NCBI GenBank assembly: GCA_032718475.1
Contig: JAUCBJ010006578.1
Coordinates: forward strand, 1 to 52,090
DNA: 52,090 bases
Direction of reading: 5' to 3'
DNA from: Nemertoderma westbladi
Lineage: Eukaryota > Xenacoelomorpha > Nemertodermatida > Nemertodermatidae
Within the stretch, counting starts at the first letter, position 1. The number at the start of each line of letters is the position of its first letter. The position numbers were made by a program, and so were the translations under genes. This document shows, in pieces, positions 1 through 11,499 of this stretch. Below the pieces are notes generated by a model that worked only from the letters and a program-made list of their open reading frames with translations, searched no databases and had not been told where the DNA came from.

Positions 1-685
1 ATTTAATTTATGCTTAACCGTATATGGTATGTAACACTAGGCCTAATAGCCATACATACCGTGGTGTACTATACTAGTGGATTATAGTAGTCATGTACAT
101 TAAGTACGTACATAAATAGAGCAGTTACAACATCGTTCAACAAGATGGATCCTCAATTCCTCTCAAACATACAAAGAACGTCTTTCCGCACTCAAACTAC
201 TGCCGCTATCACTATAGCTACAACTGCACGACCTCCTTCTATTATCAGCTATTCTCCACAAGAAGTACGAATTCAACTGGCAGCCTTACATTAAACTATC
301 TTCCAGCAGTACAACCCGCACCTCGACCCGCCTCCCGCAGCTGTTCATTCTACCCTTACTTCGCCACTCTTCATCGACCCATAATTTCTGGTACCACTCG
401 CAACAACTATCCAACCACCTGCCTGCAACAATAAACTTTCTCAACCCTGTCGGAATCAAACAACGTCTGTCGCTACTATTCTGGAACTTTTTCACAACCA
501 TAAATACAACGAACACTCACTCACCCTGCACCTGGATACTTGCCTGCTCTTGCTCCAACTGACTTCCTGTAAAGCCCGATCTCCAACGTTTCTACCACTA
601 AACTCTACTGACAAACTCTATTGTAGGACTACGTATTTTGTTTACGGGTTCACACCCATCAAGTGCACACAGCTCTTGTAAATTC
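1..685. other. Unassigned pyrimidine-rich stretch with a short open frame
   Basis: A 49-codon plus-strand frame starts at ATG 145 and stops at 292-294. It is rich in Thr, Ser and Pro. A second short frame, shifted by one base, continues it to about 380 with a Pro-rich reading. The C-rich, G-poor plus strand between 145 and 660 differs from the surrounding AT-rich DNA, so this could be a decayed transposon or gene fragment. I recognise no domain and assign no function. Confidence 0.2.

Positions 686-727
<42 letters not shown>
686..727. repeat. (ATT)n microsatellite
   Basis: About 14 uninterrupted ATT units, followed by imperfect AT-rich sequence. Seen directly. Confidence 0.95.
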
Positions 728-728
<1 letters not shown>

Positions 729-1920
729 ATTATGTATACTACCTCCATGTACAAATGAATGTATGTACACCTAAATAATAGAAAATGTACACATTTTTTT
801 GGTAAATGAATCTTTCCAACATAACATTACATTTATATTACCCATTTAGGCGTAATAATATTAATACGAAACCACTGTAGTTGTGGGGCTGTAGTTGTGT
901 AGTGAATGGTCTGGGCCTGTATTGCATTGGTCATCTGTTTTATCGTGCCAACTCTAAAAGCTTTGGGCTTGGTTGGGTTTGTACAATAGATGTACAGTTC
1001 ATTCATAGTAGGGGGTATATAAGGGTATTAGGATATTGTTAGCTTTGCCAGCAGCAATCGACAAACAGTTGGAATACATTAATTTAATTGAATTGGCATT
1101 GATATTTTATCATTCTGTACTGCAGTTTTGATTGGAAACTGCAAATCATGCAATAACTACTATGAAGACTAAAACGAGTGTAAATAGCAGATGTTACAAC
1201 AATTTGATTATTGGTCATAATCAGCTAGACAGTAAATGTAGTCATTTACTTACTGGGCACTGGTAGAAGATTTCCCGTGTGCAAAGATTCGACGTGGGCG
1301 AAGCTTTCTCGTGGGCAATCTTTGATGCGAGCCACTTTGCTACGTTGCCTCAATTGCAACCCCCCCCCCCCCCCCCCCCCCAACTCCAGTATGATTATGG
1401 TTAGGAAACATTATTCCCGATTTAGTGTGAACAAACAAGCGGGTTGGTCCAGGGTTATAGATTCATTGATTTCCCTGAAGGACGCCAAGTGCCGCAAATA
1501 GAATCGAGATGATCAATCATCGATTTAGCATACATATTTTCACCTTTCAATCCAATAATACTCTTGTGATCAATGCTCTTGAGAAAATTTAATCAAATAC
1601 TTTCGCAGTCAGTTTGTACCTGTACTATCACTGCTTGTTGCACCTTTTGTTTGTAATAATCTGCCATTGGATATTCGTTTAGCTTGTACAACAATGTATT
1701 TATTTAAAAGCAAATTGTACTCTCATTTTTTTTTCAAAGCTATTGTGGTGATTGATTGTTCAGCACAAACTATTAACAAACATTTATTATTAAACTATTA
1801 ATATGGCAGATTTTATTGGAGATTAATTTTACAGAGAGAAATGTGTAATTATGTATATTATTCACAAATAGTGCCTAGAGCATTATGTAGGCTATAGGAG
1901 GCTACCAATATTTTTAGGTC
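728..1920. other. Non-coding stretch with a 22-base poly-C run
   Basis: No convincing coding signal. At 1360-1381 there is an uninterrupted run of 22 C. The open frame around 1277-1501 exists only because poly-C reads as poly-Pro, so I do not call it a gene. Confidence 0.6.
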
Positions 1921-2042
1921 GGGTTCACTGTGTCAAGTACTACGCCCACCTCCAACCAGACACTATATTATACGATACATTGAGGTGTCTCATTGGTCAA
2001 AGCCGCATCGGCTTCGCAGGGCATTGCTTTCGCCGTATCGTT
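1921..2042 (+). mobile_element. LINE ORF scrap (C-terminal region), plus strand
   Basis: This segment aligns by eye with the reverse complement of the LINE copies near 8480-8580 and 44395-44515. It covers the same stretch: a VH-CVKY-like reading, then the NQTLY-like segment, then the RLRFAGHC-like motif near the LINE C-terminus. It is diverged and has frame-disrupting changes, so it is an old fragment with no coding capacity. Confidence 0.7.
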
Positions 2043-3715
2043 ACTCGGATGAATTGTTTGAATTAAATTAACTTAACACAAATATCGAAATAAAAAAATA
2101 AAAGTCATTTATAATAATATTTGTACATTCCGATTTAATCCATAAATCATTTTCAGCGAAGGAATAAGGCAGTGAATATAGAAATATTAATTATTAACAC
2201 ATTAATTATTGTAAAAGACTGCAAGATATTTCATATTGAATATATAATATATTCACCTTTCCAATACTTAAAAAAAAATTAATAAAATAATGTATAATAA
2301 TTATTTAGTACTTGGGAAAAAGTTATACTTTTCACATTTACATTAGGACTACTTTTCGCCTGGAAAAAAATAAAATCAATGCTATTCTATGGCTTACTTA
2401 TTTTCCTAAGGAAAAAGTACTGCTTTTATTTTGGGTTCTATTCAGGCAAAAAAGTAACAATTTAAGAATAAACATTTAATGGGACAATATGGGACCGTAT
2501 TCCATATATTCCCTATGGGACAGATTGGGATGGGTCCGACCGACTACACTGTTCGCCATACGTCTCACTATTTGAGGAGATCACGTATCAGATGGCGTAG
2601 TGGGTTGGTACTGGAAGACGACGCAGGTGTACGTAAATAGATTCCAGAGTTTCAATGACTCGACCCTCCCTGTATTATGTTCCTCCAAGCAACATCCAAT
2701 CAACAGTGACTCTCTTTACTTCTATATTTAATTCTTTATATATATATAATTCTTAATACTACCAAAAGATATAGATACTACCAAAATCATCCATGTTGAT
2801 GTCGAATTCGGACACGGATATGGCAGTACCAGTACTGCAGTAGTGCATATGGACGTGTTAGAAGTAGTTTCAAATTTACCGCCTTGTAACACTAGGGCAT
2901 ATCTTACTGCTAGTTTAAAATTTCCCGCCTATTTCTACTTGGTCAATTAATACATGTTGTCAGTGGTGGTGGTGTGTATTGTTTGGACCATATTCTAAAT
3001 ATATAAATATTATTTTTATCAGAATTATTACATATTAATTGCTGTATTACGCATTACTAAAATATATAGTATCTGTTTTTAATAGAATATTATTACATGG
3101 GCTATCCTATTTAGGAAAACAAAATTATTTACATTTTATTAAATGTTGTTAAAATGTGTTAAATGTAAATTTTAAATAAATTTTAAATTTTAAATGTTAA
3201 AAGTTGCATGGTAGGCCTCGAAAATTTATCACCGCCATGGTTTGACCGCGTAGGGTGGCCACCATAGCCACTGACTGTGTAAATGCTGCTGGAATTCACC
3301 TGGATTCCAACCAAACTTGATGGGATTGTGTAAAATGTTCCCCGTATGGAGACTAATTAAGCTGTTCCGGTTCGGTTGTATTCACATGGGGGTCCTAATC
3401 CCAAAGCTAAATGCGCGAAGTGTAACTAACTTATGCTCCCTAAAGCCCCATTAGTAATGCAGGCGCGCGCCTTGGTTAGTAGGTAACCTTGGTTACATGC
3501 ATACAGTATGTCGTGTAATAAATTGAGGCAAACACAAGTTTATGGGTCATTGCTACTCTTTTTCGTATAATTTTTGTTTCGAAAAAACTATATTTATTTA
3601 CAGAAATTTATTTAGTAATTGTCTTTATATTGTACTCGACTCTTAACATTGTGTAGAAAAAATATAATCGCATTCGATCTCTGACCATTTAACATAATTT
3701 TCAGAATCTATCTAT
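2043..3715. other. AT-rich intergenic DNA
   Basis: No gene or recognisable element. It contains long A/T-rich runs and a slightly more GC-rich patch at 3230-3480 that I could not assign. Confidence 0.5.
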
Positions 3716-3841
3716 ACCGGCCTGCTGCATTGAAGCTGCCAAATGAGATGCTGGCTTAACGAAAATATTTTGCCACCATTATGCAATCAACAATTGGCAA
3801 GCCCAATGCAGCGTGCATTAATTAAGAATGCTATGCCGGCT
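3716..3841 (-). mobile_element. Short element carrying the LINE 3' tail
   Basis: Read on the minus strand, it starts with AGCCGGCATAGCATTCTTAA and ends with a GCTTCAATGCAGCAGGCCGG-like segment. These two blocks bracket the 3' end of the LINE copies at 8225, 30098 and 44150, where they lie close together; here they are about 90 bases apart. A sister copy lies at 45432-45592. It is either a LINE 3'-UTR fragment with a longer UTR or a small non-autonomous element sharing the LINE tail. Confidence 0.55.
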
Positions 3842-4123
3842 TATATGCTGAGATGTTCAGAATAGTTTGAGTAAATTATATTGCCTTGACTTTTTCATCA
3901 TAAGTCATCCAATCTTAAACATTAGTAAACTTTTAAAACATATACTTCAAAGGGTTGAATTTTGAAGAGCTTGAAAATGTGAAGTATAAGTGAGCTTATG
4001 TTAGGCCCGGAAAACCTATATTAGCAAACAACTTACAAAATTATGAAAAATAGCAACTGTAAATAAAACAAACGCAGATTAATTATTTGATTATCAAAAA
4101 AGCAAACAAAAGCAAAAGCAAAC

Positions 4124-4330
4124 AGTCGGCCGAAACCGGAGGCTCCTCATTCGATAGCTGCTACCAGAGGGTAGGGTGGGCGCTACTCCTATCCCATGAT
4201 TTGCTCCCAGTTATTTAAGTGGTACTCATTTTATCGACCCCAGTGGATGAAAGGCTGAGTGGACCCTGGCGGGGCTGAACCTACAACCAATATTGCAGGC
4301 CCGGCGCTCTACCAACTGAGCTACCCCGCC
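4124..4330 (-). mobile_element. tRNA-derived SINE
   Basis: On the minus strand the element opens with a tRNA-like head: GGCGGGGTAGCTCAGTTGG holds the Pol III A box (plus coordinates 4311-4323) and a B box, GGTTGTAGGTTC, lies at 4277-4288. A body follows that includes the block GGGGTCGATAAAATGAGTAC, of a type I associate with SINEs of molluscs and other invertebrates; this is from memory. The 3' side ends in T/G-rich repeats (TTTGCTTTTG-like). A short possible duplication (TTTTTGA) flanks both ends. The head looks like a tRNA gene but lacks a proper acceptor-stem closure, so SINE is the better call. Confidence 0.8.
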
Positions 4331-4896
4331 TTTCAAAAATATATATAAAATTAAAGTTTATCAACCTAAATCATATATATGCTCCTACTGTAGTAACTGT
4401 AATTATTTCTTTATTGCTAGGAAATAAATCATTAGAACAGAAAGATACTTATCTAAATGTGTGGCTGATCGAGAGAGCAGTAGAACGTGCACCTCATCCT
4501 GCAAGGAGAGAGAAGTTGCATGGACAAACAGGCTGTTCATTTGGGATGCGGCAACATCTACCTGTTTCAGTCTTAAGTCTGTGTGACATCACAAGTAGCC
4601 GTGTGATACGTGCGCGTTTATTGTCTGGGATATCTAGTTTAAGGCAGCTAAGAGGATGAACCTCAAAGTAATAAACTAGTTTAGCTAATCGACTAGTTTA
4701 ATACTGTTCTATAAGTGTCAATTTAGTTACGGACTCAGAATAATCCATAAAGGTACGACGATATCCAATTTCACAAATTAAAAAAAACCTGTTTTATAGA
4801 GGGTTCTGAGATTATAGTTTTTTTCATAACAAATGCAATTTGTTTTGAATGAGGCTCAAATTTGCACTCAATATTTCGTCGAGTCCATATTATAAC

Positions 4897-5961
4897 AGTT
4901 TTGGCAATATTATATTGTATTAATAGTTCTTGGTAACTCCTGCCTTAAGTTCTATGAGGAATTATAAGTTAAGTTTCATGTGGTGACATCGGTTTTCATC
5001 AAATAATGTTATTTTGTCCATATACAGCACGCTGAAGAGTTTTTGAAAACTAAAAAATTTTCGAAAAATTTAAGTGAAAGAATATGAAAGAAAGGCATTA
5101 ATTTAAAGCGTTCAAAGTGAATCAACTCAAAATATTTTAATGATTTGATAATTTATCAATAAAGGATAGGTTACATTGTATGGACAGAAATTGAATAAAT
5201 CAGAAAGGTATAAAAAAAATTAATAGTAGTAGAAATGAATCAGTACCCATACAAATATGTCAATTAAATTTCAGTGCCAAATAATTTGGTCCAAACCCAT
5301 ATATTAATGGGACCGAATTGTCCGGTGGAGGGGTCACCAGTTACTGCTCAACATCAGGTAAAACCGTAGTATTGTGCGCCTGGACATCAGGTATTATCGA
5401 AGTAAACGAGGGTCTGAATAATAGGTAGAATTGACAATGTTGATTAACAATTTATGGAAAGAAGCAGGTTACAATGGCACATTATTGTAACCAAAATAAT
5501 AAATGAGAGCAAATATCAAAGTAAAATTTATACAGGACGAAGCAAAATAATTAGGTAGTACAGCTAGGCTGTTGCCTCTATGCACCAGTTACCTAAATGG
5601 TAAATACTACTGTAGTATTAAGCGTTTCTGTTTCAGTCAGACACCAAGCGACTGGTGCGGGCAGCAGCTGTCACTGGCTGACACTTCCATTGTGTTAGCG
5701 AACGCTGACTCAGAGCCAGGAATATTTACATAGGTTGCAAGCTGTTTGGTGGTGGTGCAATATTGAACTGTGTTTGTTATTATTTTATTTGTTCAAATGT
5801 CTATACTGTAGTTGTCTCTGAATTTCTGAAAGTATTTTAGTATTTTCTGAATAAATGAGCCTTGTAAAGTAAAAAAAAACAAAAACGGTAGTACTGTGAT
5901 GCCTAGGCATGTTGTTCATGCATTAATAGTACTGAATGCCGAGTTACTAGGCACCACGGAA
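4897..5961. repeat. ~1.06 kb direct repeat, left copy
   Basis: Nearly the same sequence recurs at 7163-8224 in the same orientation, with scattered substitutions and small indels. It is AT-rich and non-coding. Its right end (5939-5961) preserves the uninterrupted form of the site into which a LINE has inserted in the other copy. The pair could be LTRs of an unrecognised element or a segmental duplication around the MULE remnant. Confidence 0.85.
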
Positions 5962-6577
5962 TCTAGGCATCTTCGTGAGATCATTAGCAGGCCTTTGTTC
6001 ATTAAAAAACTAAAAAATCATCTGTTAAACGTTTCCACCTAATTAGAAATTAAGTAATTCATCAAATTTTTTTTTTAATCTTTTTATATATATTTTAACT
6101 TGCTTTATCTTTATCTTATTAGCTAGGTTTTGTGCAGATTAAACATCCTTTCCAGTTAACTCTTCTTATAAGTTATCTATCACTCTATTTCTATGTACAG
6201 TAGCATTTGGCAATGACAGATAGCACCTATCTAAGGATTGTAATTTGTAATCAAAATATAACATTGTGTGCCACAAACAAAAATTACATTAGACAGACTG
6301 TTGTTTACTGTCTAATTGTCACTCTTTTAATTCCTATTCCAATACAAATTTCGGACTACTCGACCGATTTACTAGCTTCGGCTATTTCGGTGGACACGCC
6401 TGAATTTCCCTCTTCTTAAAATGAACTTAGCCAACGATCCCATATAAAAAATAATATTACGTTAAATTTCTTAATTTTTGGTGTGGTGCATACTATTATT
6501 TTTATTATTATTGGAGATAAATTGAATTGAAATTGAATTGAATTGAAATTGAATTGAATTGAAATGTTACACAATCA
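5962..6577. other. Spacer between direct repeat and MULE remnant
   Basis: AT-rich. It holds several tandem GAATTGAATTGAAATT-like units at about 6520-6565. No gene is recognised; the open frame at 6207-6419 has no recognisable motif. Confidence 0.5.
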
Positions 6578-6931
6578 TTATAGTGAGGATATCCCAAGTT
6601 CACATAATTTCTTAATTGTTGCCTGGTGCAGATGAAAAAAACACCATTGAACATGGAGATTACTACCAAACACTCTCTGTATTGCATTGTGTGCTGCCTT
6701 TTCGAAATCTACTGTCACTCGATGTGGTGAGGAACCTGCACTTTGTATATGGTTAAATAATTCAATGTAAGTCTCCTCCATTTTTATTTCTAGAAACGAA
6801 TAGACTATAGGTAGAGTTCGGTCTATGATGAAACAGGAAAGGATACAGTAATACAGTTGATAAAACAGCAAAGGGGCAGACTTGAAGGTGCAATCAACAG
6901 ACCATTGTTTCGAATGACTTAAACACCACAT
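6578..6931 (-). pseudogene. MULE-type (Mutator-like) transposase fragment
   Basis: The 117-residue minus-strand frame reads like the MULE transposase core. It has a W-x-V-D-x-TFK segment near residues 11-17 followed by PLLFYQLY, then a K-x-EETY helix, then VDFEKAAHNAI, then CFFHLHQA. These correspond to the expected order: first catalytic Asp in a DGTF-like motif, second Asp in a DFE-like motif, and the C/H pair of the CFHL motif. In the first motif the usual DGTF reads DCTF. The third catalytic acidic residue and the SWIM region are missing. It lies between two ~1.06 kb direct repeats and is almost certainly non-functional. Confidence 0.75.
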
Positions 6932-7162
6932 CCCTTGCCTTGTTCATCACATCTTGTTAGAATTGAGCAACAGATACATCTTTATCAGTTGTGTGACACT
7001 CCTTGGATTGGCTGTTGAGTTCGGTTGGATTAGAAAATTCGATAGATGTTCTTGCCTAACCTAAACACTTTGGTCGATTAACACAATGCCATAAAACAGA
7101 TTTTTCACTTTATCTTTAATGGTATACAGCTTCTCTTTGAAGCTTAATTTAGAATGTGTACG
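6932..7162. other. Spacer, possible 5' continuation of the MULE remnant
   Basis: No intact frame. It may contain further decayed transposase sequence on the minus strand, but I could not confirm motifs. Confidence 0.3.
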
Positions 7163-8224
7163 AGTTTTGGCAATAGATTGTATTAATAAGATTATTGGTA
7201 ACTCCTACGATAAGTTCTATGAGGAATTATAAGTTAAGTTTCATGTGGTGACATCGGTTTTCATCAAATAATGTTACTTTCTCCATATACAGCACGCTCA
7301 AGTTTTTGAAAACTAAACATTTTCGAAAAATTTAAGTGAAAGAATATGAAAGAAAGGCATTAATTTAAAGCATTCAAAGTGAATCAACTCAAAATATTTT
7401 AATGATTTGATAATTTATCAATAAAGGATAGGTTACATTGTATGGACAGAAATTGTATAAATCAGAAAGGTATAAAAAAAATTAATAGTAGTAGAAATAA
7501 ATCAGTACCCATACAAATATGTCAATTAAATTTCAGTGTCAAATAATTTGGTCCAAACCCATATATTAATGGGACCGAATTGTTCGGTGGAGGGGTCACC
7601 AGTTACTGCTCAACATCAGGTAAAACCGTAGTATTGTGCGCCTAGACATCAGGTATTATCGAAGTAAACGAGGGTCTGAATAATAGGTTGAATTGACAAT
7701 GTTGATTAACAATTTATGGAAAGAAGCAGGTTACAATGGCACATTATTGTAACCAAAACAATAAATGAGAGCAAATATCAAAGTAAAAATTAAGACAGGA
7801 CGAAGCAAAATAATTAGGCAGTACAGCTAGGCTGTTGCCTCTATGCACCAGTTACCTATATGGTAAATACTACTGTAGTATTAACCGTTTCTGTTTCAGT
7901 CTGACACCAAGCGACTGGTGCGGGCAGCAGTTGTCACTGCCTGACACGTCCATTGTGTTAGCGAACGCCGACTCAGAGCCAGGAATATTTACATAGGTTG
8001 CAAGCTGGTTGGTGGTGGTGCAATATTGAATTGTGTTTGTTGTTATTTTATTTATTCAAATGTCTATAGTTGTGTCTGAATTTCTGAAAGTATTTTAGTA
8101 TATAATTGAATAAATGGAATAAATGAGCCTTGTAAAGTAAAAAAAAAAAAAAAAACGGTAGTGCCGTGATGCCTAGGCATGTTGTTCATGCATTAATAGT
8201 ACTGAATGCCGAGGCACTAGGTAC
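7163..8224. repeat. ~1.06 kb direct repeat, right copy, interrupted by a LINE
   Basis: Second copy of the 4897-5961 repeat. It stops at 8224 exactly where the minus-strand LINE begins. A few more matching bases (the target duplication and CCACGGAA) resume at 11482 on the other side of the LINE. Substitutions relative to the left copy are scattered, which suggests an old duplication predating the LINE insertion. Confidence 0.85.
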
Positions 8225-8259
8225 TACTATGATCGGCATGCTGCATTGCAGCTGCATTT

Positions 8260-9780
8260 TTAAGAATGCTGTGCCGGCTCGTCGACAAAATTGCACCGCC
8301 ACAACTCCCTATCACCCATGACATTTGTAAGATCATCCGGATCTTCAAGGCCAGTGTCCTTTAAGATGCGTCTCAAGAAAGTCATTGGCTGTCCACCATG
8401 CTTATTCACTCCATGAGGCTGCCAAAGTACAAGATTATGCACTGGCTGGTCCTCACGGCGAAAGCAATGTCCTGCAAAGCGCAGGCGATTTTGTTCTAGT
8501 GTCAAGCTTGGGGGATGTTATATAGTGTCTGGTTGGAGATGTGTGCATTGTACTTGACACAATGAACCTGGCGTAGCATTCTTGTGAATGTGCCATCCAG
8601 AGATTTGGTGTCCTCAGCAGTTAGAGCCCAGCATGGACTCCCATAGAGGAGTACTGGAACTACTGCTGCTCCAAATAATCGGACCTTAAGTTTCCGATTT
8701 ATTCTCGGTGACTTCCAAATCCTGGAAAGCCTATTCAAGGCTGCCCATGCCTTTCCCTTACGTATTCGAAGGTCCTCACCTGACTTCCGGATCCATGATC
8801 CCAGGTAACAGAAGTCGTCCACATGCTCAAGCATACCATCCTTTGAGCTTATGCTCATCCGATCAGAGACTTGCTGAGGACTTTCGAAGTTAACTGTCAA
8901 AATTTTGGTCTTTCTGGAGTTAATGAAAAGACCAACACTAGAAGCAGCATGTTCTAATGAGCTGAGGAGCCGTTGGGCTCCCTCTAGTGATTCTGAGAGT
9001 ACTCCTAAGTCATCAGCAAAGTCTAGATCAGTTAGGTACTTGGCAGGATTTCCTCGACTTCTGGAGCCAGTAGGTGGAGTTATCATCACCCCATCATCAT
9101 TATGATGATCTAAGGACATGCGTAGAACATAGTCAACCACAATTATGAACAAGAATGGTGCAAGTGTGTCTCATAACAGCCCCATAACACTTCAAATGGT
9201 TCTGTGTCACCGTCAATACCGTCACCGTCAGTAGACACAAATGTTGTTGAACCATCGTATACTGATCTAATTGCTGCAATAATTTCATCAGGAATCCAAT
9301 ATAATGAAAGCATGCTGAACATGCGTGAGCGAGAGACTGAATCAAAAGCCTTGAAGAAGTCAACAAAGATAACAGCCAGATGCCTGTCTTTCTTTTTTGA
9401 TAATTCTTCAATTATCCGTCTAAGTGCCAAAATGGTCTCCATGCCATGGTCCCATGACCTTTACGGAACCCATTCTGATTTCCAAGGAGCAGTCTCTCAA
9501 TGGGATCCCTGATGCGATTTAATATAATTCTATTGTATAGCTTTGCAGCAATCGAGATCAATGAGATTCCCCGAAAAGAACCATAGAGTGTTAGGTTGCC
9601 CTTCTTGGGAACTGGCACAAACTTATTTGTTTTCATTTCTTGTGGGACTCTTGTTGTTCGGTACATGTCTACTATGATGGGATAGATGAGCTTTAAACAC
9701 TCAGGTATTTTAAAGACCTCAGGGGGAACACCATCTACTCCACTGGCACGATTGGTCTTAATGCTCTTTTCAGCAGCCTT
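8260..9780 (-). pseudogene. LINE family 1 reverse transcriptase and C-terminal domain, frameshifted
   Basis: Reading leftward from about 9780, an RT segment has SGVDGVPPEVFK and then a KGNLTLYGSFRGISLI-like finger motif. A QNGFRKGH segment and the first catalytic-aspartate motif (IFVDFFKAFDSV) follow in the next frame, at about 9443-9143. The catalytic core DFADDLGVLSE, the FADD form of the RT box, follows at 8502-9152. The C-terminus (RLRFAGHC, GGQPMTFLRRILKDTG, DRELWR) sits at 8260-8505. The coding sequence changes frame at about 9430, 9150 and 8503, so no functional protein is possible. The same protein segments recur in the fragments at 30098-30987 and 44150-44861. Confidence 0.85.
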
Positions 9781-10445
9781 TACTTCTGCAAAGGAGATAT
9801 ACAGATATACAGTACAGACACAGACACTTTTACTTCTATAAAGTTATCAGGCAATACCCTGTCATTATTGAGGAGCTTTTCAAAGTGGGCCTTCCAACCA
9901 TTGAGGCGATCGGCTGGTGATTCAGCCTTAACCTTGGTGTTTGGTTGGCTTTTCCGACCAGTAAGCAAGTTGATCGATTTCCATGCCTGGGATGATTGCC
10001 TGCTGTCGTCAGCATCATTGATGGCATCAACCTGTTGGTTTATTAGCTCCTGTAGATTAACAGAGAAATGCCTATTCAGAGACAAAGATGCAGCCTTAAC
10101 TGCATTCTTGGCTGCTGTAGTCTGTTTGAGTCGGGACTCTTTCTGCGCCTTATAAAGTTCATTTCGGCACTTCTGAATTTTATTGTCAGTCCAGGGTGCC
10201 CTTTTCCTGTTTCGAGGGTATACAGGAACTGTATCTGCAGCTGCTAACTTAACTGCTTCTGTGAAGGCAGTATAGCCCGCACAGTGATCTGCCGCTTCAG
10301 AGGCAAGAACCTCATACCTGTTGATCAGCTGTAGTGTGAAGCTGGATATCACACTTGGCTGTTGCAACAGAGAGGACCAGTCATGCTGCGGCAAGGCAGA
10401 TTTTGTGGTTCTGCTAGCACGCAGACTAAGTCTTACCTTGGCCAC
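9781..10445 (-). pseudogene. LINE family 1 linker between endonuclease and RT
   Basis: A 221-residue open frame, rich in Lys, Arg and Ala, with segments such as RKRAPWTDNKIQKCRNELYK and SQAWKSINLLTGRK. This pattern is typical of the stretch between the AP endonuclease and the RT in animal LINEs (a WTDE/WTD motif followed by a basic helix). It has no catalytic residues of its own. Confidence 0.75.
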
Positions 10446-10537
10446 AATAAGGCGGTGATTAATGGAGAAGGGTCGAAGTGTAAATGCATTACAGTCTTGT
10501 ATAGAGCTCCTGTATTTCCTACGAAACAGAATATGGT

Positions 10538-11150
10538 CTATCTGGGACTTGTGACCACTGGGTCAACTATGAGTCCATAGCTTTCCAGTTCGCTTCTTGA
10601 ACTGGGTTCCAGCCAAAAACAATCCATTTCCAGAGATAAAATCCTGAAGATGGACGGAATTTCGGTTAACACTAATGCTATAGACCCAGGGCGATGTAGG
10701 TGATTGATGCAGACTTGCATTAGTCTCCCAGGAATGTTAAGAATGCATGCTGATCCACTCCATCAGTAGCTGCTTGTAGATTATGGTAGAAATTTTCCAC
10801 CTCCTCTACAGGGGCAACACTAGTTGGAGAGTAGCACACAATCAGAACTACCTTAGGAAATCTCTTAGCCAGTCTTCCAGAACATGAGAAGTGACAACGG
10901 ATGATGCGGTTAGAGATTTGGTCTATTTTGTCCAATGCTGCATGTGCAGATGGATTCATCAATAGACCAATTCCATGTCCTTAATCAGAACCTCATCAGT
11001 CTGTCCAGTCTGCATTCGGTGCTCTTGAATACCCACTGCGCTAAGAGAAAGTTTATCTGCCAAGGCAGTCAGCTCACCTTGTCGCATTGGGGACCCGAGT
11101 GTTAGGGTGTTTACTGAGGCTAGTCTAGTGACTTGCCTCAGATTCACCAA
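10538..11150 (-). pseudogene. LINE family 1 AP-endonuclease domain, frameshifted
   Basis: The N-terminal endonuclease is readable in three frames. At the right end NTLTLGS is followed by a helix ending AVGIQEHRM, which fits the metal-binding Glu motif (xQExR). Next come a GxxMNPSA segment and VVLIVCYSPTS, then a terminal FLTFLGD that matches the start of the GDFN catalytic motif. The rest (10538-10720) lacks a clear SDH motif. Frames break near 10960 and 10720. In life this domain would nick target DNA to prime reverse transcription; here it is inactive. Confidence 0.75.
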
Positions 11151-11156
11151 TGGCTT

Positions 11157-11396
11157 TGTTGGTCGGGGTGGAACATGAGAGTAGCCTCCAACTCCAGAAT
11201 CCCTCTCCCCCTCACAATCTGGCCTCCCTGGTGACCCAGGGTTTGGGCCAGGAAGGTCATCAGGAAAGGGACCTTTTTTTTGTTGGTCGGGGTGGAACAT
11301 GAGAGTAGCCTCCAACTCCAGAATCCCTCTCCCCCTCACAATCTGGCCTCCCTGGTGACCCAGGGTTTGGGCCAGGAAGGTCATCAGGAAAGGGAC
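11157..11396 (-). repeat. 124-bp tandem duplication at the LINE 5' end
   Basis: Two head-to-tail copies with a period of 124 bases, starting at GGTCGGGGTGGAACATGAG. They are nearly identical apart from a T-run at the junction (11274-11281). Located in the LINE leader, they could be promoter monomers or a single duplication event. Confidence 0.85.
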
Positions 11397-11499
11397 TCAA
11401 AGAATTGTTGGCTGCTCTCTCTCCAGTAGGGGGTGAGAGAGGCAGCCGGTCAGGAGATAACTGACGCCTGTGAGGCCGATTGAGGCACTAGGTACCACG

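Larger units (their letters stand above)
8225..11481 (-). mobile_element. Nearly full-length APE-type LINE (family 1) with target-site duplication
   Basis: Minus-strand non-LTR retrotransposon of about 3.26 kb. The 14-bp sequence GAGGCACTAGGTAC flanks it at 8211-8224 and 11482-11495 as a target-site duplication. From its 5' end (right) it contains a 124-bp tandem duplication in the leader, an AP-endonuclease domain, a linker, reverse transcriptase and a C-terminal region. The 3' end is the compact tail GCCGGCACAGCATTC...GCATGCCGATC followed by CTA/AGT repeats. The terminal organisation fits RTE- or CR1-like LINEs; I cannot fix the clade by eye. The ORF is broken into several frames, so this copy is dead. 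Confidence 0.85.

Noticed and set aside
1277-1501. Open frame with a poly-Pro stretch
   Set aside because: Created by the 22-base C-run; no domain and no conserved flanks.
4270-4331. Functional tRNA gene on the minus strand
   Set aside because: A and B boxes are present, but the 3' half does not close an acceptor stem and the sequence continues into a SINE body and tail.
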